64,000 nt of DNA from Ricinus communis (lineage: Eukaryota; Streptophyta; Magnoliopsida; Malpighiales; Euphorbiaceae), in NCBI RefSeq assembly GCF_019578655.1, contig NC_063256.1, positions 13,950,001 to 14,014,000 of the forward strand. The letters are read 5' to 3'. The stretch's first letter is position 1; each line of letters opens with the position of its first letter. A model generated the notes under the pieces. It was not told where the DNA came from and searched no databases. It worked only from the letters and a program-made list of their open reading frames with translations. Made by a program: the position numbers and the translations under genes. Below, piece after piece: positions 55,280 to 64,000 of this stretch.

Positions 55280-58200
55280 TTCTCCCCCTCTTGAAAAGTT
55301 TGTCCTCAAACTTTCATTATCAAGGTATGGAGTTAAATCCCCCACATTGAAAGTTGCACTTACACCACCATACTCACTTGGAAGTTCAAGTTTGTAAGCA
55401 CTTTCTCCAATCTTTTCTAACACACGAAATGGACCATCTGACCTAGGCATGAGTTTGTTTTTCCTAAGATTAGGAAAACGTTCCTTCCTCAAATGTAACC
55501 ACACTAGATCACCCTTAGCAAAGGTAGGCTGTTTTCTTCTCTTGTTAGCTCTTGCCTTGTAAACTGCATTCATTGCTTCAATTTTCTCCTTAACTTGAGT
55601 ACATGTTTTCTGAAATGCTTCCCATCTTTTCTTTGAATCAACATGGACTAAGTCCTTTCTTGGCAATGGAACAAGTTCAACAGGAAGAAGAGGATTTACC
55701 CCATAGACCACCTCAAAAGGAGCACGACTTGTAGTTGAAGAAGGTGATCTATTATAGGCAAATTCAGCATGTGCCAACTTGATATCCCAATCTTTCTGCG
55801 TTTTACTCACAAGTCCACGCAACAAAGATCCAAGTGTTCTATTAGTCACTTCCGTTTGGCCATCACGAGGATGATGAGAAGTACTAAAAGAAGCTTAGTA
55901 CCTACCAACTTCCATAAAATTCTCCAAAAGTGACTTAGGAATTTAGAATCCCTATCTGAAACAATTGATCTTGGAACACCATGCAAACGAATGATCTCAC
56001 GAAAATAAAAGTCAGCAATTTTGGATGCATCATTCGTCTTATGGCACGCAATAAAGTGAGCCATCTTTGAAAATCGATCAACCACCACCATGATGCTATC
56101 CTTTCCCCTTTGAGTCTTTGGAAGCCCCACAATAAAGTCCATACTTACACTTTCCCAAGGGGCATCAGGGACGGGTAAGGGATGGTAGAGACCTTTATGG
56201 AAGGTACTCTTGGACTTTTGACAAGTAGAACATCTCTCCACCACATGAGTCACGTCTTTTATCATGTGTGGCCAATAAAAGTGTTCATTGAGTATGTCCA
56301 TGGTCTTATGAACACCAAAGTGACCAGCAATTCCACCTCCATGGACTTCCCTAATCAAAAGCTCACGAACACCACACTTAGGGATACAAAGTTTGTTCCC
56401 TTTAAATAAGAAACCATCTTGAACTATGAACTCCTGAGTAGGCTTTTGAAATATAGTAGCAAAGTGTTCATCATTCTCATATAAACCTTTTAAATGTTCC
56501 GCAACAACATTGTTCCTTCCCTCCTTATACTTCGAATGGAAAGTGAAAGATTGCAGGAACTCTACCCACTTGGCATGTCGATGATTCAGCTTTTGTTGGC
56601 CATGTATGTACTTCAAGGCCTCATGATCCGAATGAAGAACAAAAGGTTTTGGCCTTAGATAGTGAGACCAATGTTCTAAAGCTCTAACAATCGCATAGAA
56701 CTCACGATCATAGTTGGAATAATTCAGCTTGGCTCCACTTAGTTTCTCACTAAAGTAGCAAACTGGACGCTTCTCTTGAATAAGGACAGCTCCAATACCC
56801 ACGCCGCTTGCATCACATTCCACTTCAAAAAGCTTGTCAAAATCTGGAAGAGCAAGGATGGGTGCATTGCATAATTTTGTTTTGACTTCTTCAAAGGATT
56901 TTTGGGCCGCTTCACTCCATTTGAATTCTCCTTTCTTCATTAACTCCGTCATCGGGGCTGTAGTTGTTGAGAAGTTCTTGATGAAGATTCTATAGAAAGA
57001 AGCAAGGCCATGAAAGCTCCTAACTTCATGAACATCCCTTGGAACTAACCATGTGGAAATGGCCTTCACTTTCTCTGGATCAACCTGTATCCCTTCACTA
57101 GAAACAATGTATCCTAGGAAAGAAATACTATTACACATGAAAGTACATTTTTCCATTTTTCCATACAACTTGTGAGTTCTCAATTTTTCAAATAAATCTC
57201 TCAAATGCAACATATGCTCACTTTCAGATTGACAATGAACTTATTGAGAAAAGGTCGAAGTACCTCATTCATAAGTCTAATGAACGAACTAGGGGCATTG
57301 CAAAGTCCAAATGGCATGACAAGCCACTCATACAACCCTTGTTTCGTTTTGAAAGCTGTCTTCCATTCATCACCTTCTCGAATTCTCATTTGATGGTAGC
57401 CACTCCTCAAATCAATCTTGCTGAAAATTCTGGCACCACTCAATTCATCAAACATATCTTGGAGCCTAGGCATAGGAAATCTATATTTGATAGTTATGTT
57501 ATTGATTGCACGACTATCAATACACATTCTCCATGTTCCTTCTTTCTTAGGCACTAAAAGAGCCGGAACAGCACATGGACTAAGGCTCTCACGCACATAA
57601 CCTTTCTCCATTAGTTCTTCCACTTGCCTTTGCAACTCTTTAGCTTGCTCGGGATTGCACCGATAGGCTGCTTTGTTAGGCAATGGGGCTCCCGGGATTA
57701 AGTCAATTGCATGCTCAATCCCACGAAAAGGTGGCAGTCCTTTCGGTAAATCACTAGGAAATACATCAGAAAATTCTTCAAGCAAATGACTCAAAAACAA
57801 AGAGTTAGTGGCATAGGAAACAACATTAGAAATGGGTTTAACAAGAAGTACAAACCCTCCTCCCTCCATTGCACACTCTTTTTCGAACTCTTTCCTCGAA
57901 ATCAGAAAATTAGGTCTCCTTTCCACCATAGGTTCAACCTTAGGAGGCAAAGGCAACAATCTAATCTTTTTTCCACCCGTGGTAGTAACCGTATATATAT
58001 TAGAAACACCATCATGTACAGCATTTCTATCAAATTGCCATGGTCTACCAAGCAAAATATGACATGCACTCATAGGCAATACATCACACCAACGTTCATC
58101 ATGATAATTGCCAATTGTAAATGAAACTAAAGCTTGTTTCTTGACCTTCAAACCAGTTTCATTATTCAACCAATTCAATTTGTAAGGCTTAGCATGATTT

Positions 58201-59413
58201 CGAAGAGGAAGCTTAAGCTTACTGACAAGTTCTGTGGATGCCACATCCGTGCATGATCCTCCATCAACAATCACATCACATGTCTTATCAAGAACTTGCA
58301 CCTTGTATGGAAAAGGTTCTCTCGTTGCTGCATGTCTTTGAGAGGTTCGGAATGTAAGACTCTCCTAACAACTCCACAAAGAGGGTTGTCATTCTCCTCC
58401 GCATCATACTCCTCAACATCTTCATTGTTACTTTCATATTCATAGCTGTAAGAATCCTCCTCACTCGGGTGAATTGTGAGAATATTCCTTTTTGGGCATT
58501 CACTAGCAATATGCCCACGTTCTTGGCACTTGTAACAAGTCCTTTTGAATCCTTCTTGCTTAAAACTAGATTTTCCACTTTGAAACTTTGAAGGATTAGT
58601 AGAAGAAAGTTGTTTAGAAGAGCTAGAAGAAGACTCACTCTTCCTAAAAGGTATGTATGGTTTATATGGAGTCTTGACGCCACTTGTGTTCGCCTTAGGC
58701 TTCTCCCTGTTTCACTTGTGCTTCCACCTTCCTAGCTACTGTCACAACTTCATCAAAAGTAGAAAAGCTCATAAGATCTACCTTGTGAGAGATGGGTTTG
58801 GACAGCCCTTTAGTGAAACGAGCAATCTTGAGGGGCTCCTTCTCTTGCAAGTCACACATCAAGCCTAGCCTCTCAAATTCACGAACATACTCATCAACAC
58901 TGAGATCGCCTTGAGTTAGTCGAGTTAGCTTGACATATTGATCTTGCTCATACTCACGTGGTACCCAACGCCTCTCCATTTTCTTCTTGAGTTTCTCCCA
59001 TGACTCGATCTTTTCTTTCTCTTCTCTTCGTCTCTTGGCTTTTACCAAAGCCCAGCAAGCTTTGTTAATCTAAGGACAGCTATCTTACACCTCCTCCTAT
59101 CATCAAAGTCTTTATAATCAAAGACACTTTCCATTCTTCGAACCCAATCTAAGAAGTTTTCCGGATCACTTGAGCCATCAAATTCAGGAAGTTCCAATTT
59201 GAAACTCCTATCTTCTTCTTGAAAATTTCGATAGGTAGGATTCCCACCGGAGCTTGCTGTGTTCTCCAAGTCTCCAACACGTTCTCCCATCTTTAAGGAT
59301 AGTTCCGCAATGGCATCCATCCTAGCTTCATGTTTCCTCAAGTCTCCTTGTAGCTCACGAAGTTGCTTCATGATAGCAGCCAACATTTCAGAATTAGACT
59401 GATTTGTTTCCAT
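55280..59413 (-). pseudogene. gag-pol: D4 gag-pol, RT active site deleted
   Basis: Reading leftwards: ATG at 59413 (METNQSNSEML); Gag frame shifts near 59045 and again near 58705 (an extra G giving a stop after VKQGEA); knuckle DNA near 58525; protease VIVDGGSCTDVAS near 58255; RT to NKFIV at 57233, where 31 bases coding for the YLDD motif are missing and the frame shifts; RNase H ([10 protein letters not shown]) near 56800; VVAEHLKG near 56500, where the usual DALSRR stretch is lost; HHCC and DDE integrase to 55846; GPY/F to 55280, ending just at the LTR. The frame near 55855 is also broken. Confidence 0.85.
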
Positions 59414-59654
59414 TACAATAGCGTGCAATTTTAATCAACCAAAAAAAATATCAAACGGACTTCAAAAATTTTGTAACTTTACAATCACAAAACTCTCAAA
59501 GAGAAAAACAATTTAAACTCAAGAAACACTCAAAAATCTTCAGGAACAAGGGAGATACGAATCAAAACCTTCAGACCTGTTTTCAGCAACGTAATCTGTT
59601 TTTTTTTTTTTGTACGAAACTCACACTCTCCAAAGCCTAAGCTCTGATACCAAT

Positions 59655-60433
59655 TGATGTGGAAAAGGAATAGGATCGTTTTTGGAATGAGTTTGAGTAC
59701 TTTGAATGGTAGGGAGCAAATAAAAGAACACGACACTAAGTAAAGCACTCTCAAACTTCTACTCTCAAACACTAAGTAGTAAGAGCAAAAGGGCGTGTAA
59801 ACACAAAGTAAAACACTTAGAATAATTTCACAAAGAAATCAGACTTGTTTTCAACTCTCAATGCCTATAACACTTGGCCATGAGTTCTATTTATACTCAA
59901 CCACTAGAAGAGTTACATGACATAGATAAACTCTTCAACTTCCTCCTAAAAACTGACCAGCTACAAGGATTCACATTCCCTTGTAACATCCCTAATTAAA
60001 CAGCAAATAAAAGTGCTAAATAAAGAAAATCTTTGTAACAGCTATTAAAGGCTAATTACAAAGGTTTTATTACACACTTAAAACTGAAATTCTAACAGCA
60101 AATTAAACAAAGAATAACTCCAAAAACGTCCACCTTTATGAACAGCAAAAACTGAACATAATGAGCAGCAAATAGAGTAAGGAATAACTCCAAAAACGTC
60201 CACCTTTATGAACAACAAAAACTGAACATAATGAGCAGCAAATATTCCCCTTCTCAAGCTTTTATTCAACCATCCAATTAAGGCAAGTGATAAAGGTTTG
60301 TTTTGATGAGAATCCCATGAAATGTTCTGATCTTTACTTAGCATTTTCATGCACTAGCAAGGCATGGACCGTAGCATCATTATCTTGCACTTGAGCTGTG
60401 TGATGGACCTCTTGTTGGACTGATTCCATATCA
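59655..60433 (-). repeat. 5' LTR of D4 (779 bp)
   Basis: Same termini and length as the 3' LTR. Differences seen: C for T near 59848, A for G near 60053 and A for G near 60335. Confidence 0.92.
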
Positions 60434-60493
60434 ATATGTATCGTAACTCATTAGTTATTGGGTGTATGGTTGCTAAGATGATGATTTCCTATC
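60434..60493 (+). repeat. Family B LTR 3'-end fragment
   Basis: ATATGTATCGTAACTC through GATTTCCTATCA matches the last ~60 bases of the B1 LTRs. It is followed by unrelated LTR-like sequence rather than a primer site. Confidence 0.8.
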
Positions 60494-61060
60494 ATCTTGG
60501 CCGCATATCCTAGTCATTCTAGGATTAGGATTATTTTGTTTTAAACTCTATAAATAGAGCTATGTATTTCGGCAAAAGCATCTTTTATTGTTTAGGTTTT
60601 GATTTCACTTCTACCTTAATTTAATTCTATTAACTTGTTAGTTTCTAGGATTAATTAAGTTCATCTCATTATAGCTATTGATCTTATTTCTTTATAAATA
60701 AGGATGAAAGTTCCGCAAATAACTTTTGGCAAACCTTATAAGTATTGATCTTGGCGTTTAATCTTCTCTTCTATAGAAGGTTTACATCGCATATAATTCA
60801 CACCTAATAAAATAATCCTTAATTAAATAAAAATAAACTAAAACAATTACTTAACCTAAAACCTAAAAGGATAAGAACCCATGTAAATATGAATTAAGCC
60901 AAAAGCCTAATCATGAACGAATGGCTTTTATTCTTCAAATGGACTAAATGCTTCATTATAAGGTTGGAGTTTTGTTTTCATGCTTGAGTTGCATTTCCAT
61001 TTTGGACCTTTTGGTGTATGCCTTTGCAATGGAATCTCATGGCAACCTTGATTCATATCA
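60494..61060. repeat. Family E LTR debris in two orientations
   Basis: 60494-60790 reads like the 3' half of an LTR on the plus strand: TATA box CTATAAATAG at 60548-60557 in a context shared with C LTRs (GAGCTATGTATTTCGGC), ending GGTTTACATC. 60791-61060 matches the E LTR start region at 43580-43842 in minus orientation (CCTTGATTCATATCA at its right end). The two halves are thus joined head-on. A polypurine complement (TTCCCCCTTTC) follows at 61061. Confidence 0.65.
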
Positions 61061-61571
61061 TTCCCCCTTTCTTGAAAGAAATTCGTCCTCGAATTTTGCC
61101 CAAATATTGCGAAAGAAATAAACATATAATATCAAATAGTAATAGAATGCCTTCATCAACCTGCAATTCCTTCGCAATAGTGATTAAAGGAACTTTAGAA
61201 CAAATTATATTTTTAGTACCAATAAACTCAACATGCTCAAAAGGCTCAATTTCATCAAGCAAAACACTTTCATCCTTCACTAACTGAACCATTGCCTCTC
61301 CATCAACTACAAACTCTTCATTATTGAATTCATTCATAAGTAGCAAGTCATTGTCTTTCTTGCTTTCTCCATTTATCAAGTCTTCAAAATCTACATTGAC
61401 TTTAGTAGAGCAATTTACCTCCTTTACATCATCGATGTTAGTCTTTAATGATGGCTTAGAATCGGCTTTATCTTTAAGATGCTTAAGAAAGCTATTAGTC
61501 AACATCTTGAACTCTTCAAACTCATACTTAAATGAGGTAAACCTTCTTAGGAAGAGAAGGATACACGCCAA
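61053..61571 (-). pseudogene. E element 3' internal region with unassigned 172-codon ORF
   Basis: A minus-strand open frame of 172 codons ending about 8 bases inside the LTR. It is acidic, with a central stretch rich in Asp/Glu/Asn (DLINGESKKDNDLLLMNEF) and no motif I recognise. In another frame the last codons before the LTR read NSRTNFFQERGND, the usual end of gypsy pol in these families, which shows that this is the 3' end of an element. The ORF may be an extra gene, a frameshifted pol remnant, or chance. Its first ~20 codons lie in a diverged inverted repeat of 60741-60790. Confidence 0.45.
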
Positions 61572-61597
61572 GATCGATACTTAAAAGGTTTACATCT

Positions 61598-62582
61598 TTG
61601 GTATTAGAACTAGCTTACAAGGTTTGGTCACGTATCCTATTTGTTATCTTGTTGTTCTTCTACTCACATACTCTTTTGTTTGGTTAAAGTCTTCAAGACG
61701 TTCTAGATAAATTGGTTTGTGATATCTTTATCTTGTTATTTCGTTTCCTTTAATTTGCTTGATCAAAGTCTTCGAGACATTTCAATCAAATTAAGCTCTA
61801 TGTGTTTTGTTCTTGTTTGGTTATTAAAAAAAATTTGTGTATGGATCTGAATTATTGATCCAAAGTGAGGCTTAAAAAAAAGAAAGAGTATAGAAAGCAA
61901 GATTTGGAGCTGATTCAAAAAAAGATTGACTTGGTCAAGGTCAAAATCAGGTTTGAAGATATCACATAACCTTCTCTTTGCAATTCCTTTTTCTATTATA
62001 CTTCTCCTTAATTGTTTCCTATTCGATTTCTTATATTCCTCTTTATCATTGATGGGAATTGTAGGTTTCATCAATTAACTCCCCAATAGCAAAAATACTA
62101 TGATAAGTTGAATTAGAAGAAAACTAGAAATTACCAATTTAATCCACAAATTCGGATCGTTCAAAGATTGAAGTAAGAAGATGGATGCTACTTAACCCCT
62201 TTACCAACAAGGATAAAGATACTAAGATAGACTTTGAATTTCCTCTTATGCCACAAACAAGAAAGTTTGATAAATAACAAGAAAACAAAGATTTAGATTT
62301 TGACACCACAAGCTAGAATAAAGCTTGATAAGTCGCAAAGTTCAAGCAAGAAATTAAAGACAAAATTCCTCACAATAAAACTCAAACAAAATTTCATATA
62401 TCAAATTCAATCATGCGCTAAAAGAAAGAGAAAAGGACTTGTTTATATAGAGTACAAGTCCATGCACACACTACTAAAATAGACTCACACACATAGGATT
62501 ACTTTTACTCTTAAATGGCCTTAGTAACCACTATCCACACTAATAGCCATTACTTGGTATTAATTACCCCATTACCACCATA
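61598..62582. other. Decayed leader- and LTR-like DNA
   Basis: At 61598 a degenerate primer site (TTTGGTATTAGAACTAGC) follows an LTR-like end, then ~480 bases of A/T-rich leader-like sequence with no coding potential. From about 62225 to 62430 the text resembles a diverged B LTR in minus orientation (GACACCACAAGCTAG, GCTTGATAAGTCGCAAAG, GTTCAAGCAAGAA). I see no gene. Confidence 0.5.
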
Positions 62583-62868
62583 TACAAGTTAATAGGATTT
62601 CTATGCCACCCAAACTTTCTCTTTTTTTTTTATCTTCTGATTCTTTTTTTTTTAATGATAATAACACAAGTGAAAAGAAATTATGAACAACACAATTTTT
62701 TTTTAGCAAGGGACAACGAAGTTTTACTTTATGCGCACAGAGGTGTAAACTTTGAAAAGAAAGAGTACTTAGAAGGAAAATATTGAAACAAGAAGAATTT
62801 GGCACAAAAAAAATAAAGAAGATGAGAAACTTTAATAACACACAAAACACAAAGATAAGCAAACCTCA
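62583..62868 (-). mobile_element. B5: family B leader fragment
   Basis: Minus-strand match to the B1 leader (about 7980-8275), including both A-runs, ending at ACCTCA where the A6 LTR begins. It lacks the primer site and gag. Confidence 0.8.
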
Positions 62869-63633
62869 TGTTAAGAACCTCCAAGGATTAGAACCACGAA
62901 CCCTAATGATTATGAACCCGTGAATTACTATCTTAGAAACCCAAGAACAAATTGAGTTTCAAAACCCAAGACCGCTTAAATCAGATTGCAAGGTATGGTT
63001 GATCAAGATCAGAACCTAAAGAAAACTAAGTTCTTTAAACCCTAACCCTTAACACGCCACAAGGATAGATCGATTCCTTGATAAGTGGTTTATGCATTCA
63101 ACAAGAATTCAAGAATTCAAGCAAATATGCAAAGGAAACAACTACTATAATTTTATCAAAATTTGAATTTTTCAAAACACAACTTAAGGGGCGTTTTTAT
63201 AGCCACCTAACATAAGAAACCCTAGTAAAACTATTAACCCTAGCTGCCACATAAGAAAAATAGGCAATAACATTGTTCTGAACTTAAATAAGAGATTTCA
63301 GCCCAAATATTAGCCCACATTAGTCTTCATGTATTTGGACTTGCAAAACATTAAATAAAGCCCATTCAGATGTGTCTTTACTTGGGCCTATCCTAGCATG
63401 ACCAATTGGGCTTCCTTGACTAGCCCGATCTTGCATATAGCCAATTAAGGCTTCTTGTAGCTTCTTGGACCTTGACCTTGTAATTGGGCCTTGTAGCATG
63501 CTCAATGGATCCTTAGCTTTATCTTATTGTAATTGGGCCTTGTAGCATGCTCAATGGATCCTTAGCTTTATCTTTGGTTTTCTTGTTGTCCTCTCCATCA
63601 AGTCCATCTTTAAGCTTGGCCATGTCCATATCA
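62869..63633 (-). repeat. 3' LTR of A6 with 49-bp tandem duplication
   Basis: A termini at both ends. It is longer than other A LTRs (765 bp) because a 49-bp unit beginning TTGTAATTGGGCC is tandemly repeated (starts 63478 and 63527), within the LTR-coded GPITR tail. Confidence 0.9.
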
Positions 63634-64000
63634 TTCCCTCCTTCTTTAGGATGATTCGTCCTCGAATCAAGTTGATCACCTTGCACTCTCTCATTTTCAT
63701 GCATTTGTGCCGCGAGTATTACCGGTAGTTGGCACATTATTACCTCCACTAGAACCACTTGACATGCTGCAATAAAAGTTAGTATGCAATAATAAAAAAA
63801 AAAAATAAATCGAAGGAAATTAAGGACCTCACCAACACTCCCTCACGTGTTTACTCTCAATTAATGGGGATGGTCACTCGTGTTTCGCACAATCAAGAAT
63901 GATCACACAAGGCTGAAAACTCACACCACTCAGCTTGTTTTCAAGGATTCTTATGTGAATCAATAACCACACATCAAGTTATTTCACTATGCTTGCAATG
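62869..64000 (-). mobile_element. A6: family A element with nearly all coding sequence deleted
   Basis: Minus strand: 3' LTR 62869-63633, polypurine complement 63634-63647, a short remnant of the pol end ([12 protein letters not shown]) fused to the start of gag (QMHENERVQ), the gag ATG at 63763-63765, and the leader continuing beyond the window. Relative to A4, over 4 kb between gag and the end of pol is gone. The joint shares AGGTGAT with both parents. A 1-base insertion shortly after the ATG gives a TGA after about 22 codons, so no protein of note is made. LTRs and priming signals may remain. Confidence 0.85.

Larger units (their letters stand above)
54501..60433 (-). mobile_element. D4: full-length young family D element
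   Basis: Two 779-bp LTRs (54501-55279 and 59655-60433) that differ by only three substitutions by eye, primer site complement at 59641-59652 and polypurine complement at 55280-55293. The left flank is caulimovirid (CCTGC) and the right flank a B LTR fragment (ATATG), so no target duplication remains. The gag-pol has frameshifts and has lost the RT catalytic motif. It is a good reference for D1-D3. Confidence 0.92.

Noticed and set aside
1..64000. CRISPR arrays, bacterial operons or rRNA genes
   Set aside because: No regularly spaced short repeats, no prokaryotic gene organisation and no rRNA-like sequence are visible; all repeats are LTR element parts.

Overview
The window is plant nuclear DNA built almost entirely of nested, broken and rejoined retroelements. 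I find no convincing host gene. The plant assignment rests on many Ty3/gypsy chromovirus-type LTR elements primed by initiator tRNA-Met (TGGTATCAGAGC after each LTR), and on two integrated caulimovirid (plant pararetrovirus) fragments. The species cannot be named from sequence. A eudicot is likely but unproven.

I sorted the repeats into four named gypsy families (A, B, C, D) plus a decayed fifth (E). In A, B, C and D the gag-pol frame runs across the polypurine tract into the 3' LTR. In A, B and C the LTR-encoded tail carries a GP(M/I)TR(A/S)(R/K) motif resembling the CR motif of CRM (centromeric) chromoviruses. A centromeric or pericentromeric location is therefore a reasonable inference, not an observation.

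Layout: D1 tail (1-751, -); A1 (752-16337, -) split by C1 (2256-16116, +, TSD ACTAC), itself split by B1 (7078-14046, +, TSD ATGGT); caulimovirid copy 1 (16338-19660); C2 (19661-25548, -); D2 (25549-29695, +), split by the aberrant C3 insert (25579-26640, TSD ATCCC) and an antisense B2 fragment (27077-28491) flanked by an 88-bp duplication; B3 (29696-30580, +); D3 (30581-36510, +); A2 (36511-37747, -); a 500-N gap (37748-38247); B4 (38248-41090, -); an orphan 156-bp segment; A3 (41247-43521, -); an E LTR piece; A4 (43843-51012, +), holding the only long open gag-pol frame and a solo A LTR (45244-45959, TSD GCGTG); caulimovirid copy 2 (51013-54500); D4 (54501-60433, -); B and E debris (60434-62868); A6 (62869-64000, -).

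LTR pairs of C1, B1 and D4 differ at only about 0.4-0.5% of sites by eye, so much of the nesting is recent. Yet their coding parts carry many frameshifts. Either small deletions accumulated quickly or the assembly contains indel errors. No element here looks able to supply all its own functions: A4 has an Asn in place of the protease catalytic Asp and a gap before RNase H, D4 has lost its RT YLDD motif, C1 has lost its Gag zinc knuckle, and both caulimovirid copies lack protease, RT and RNase H.
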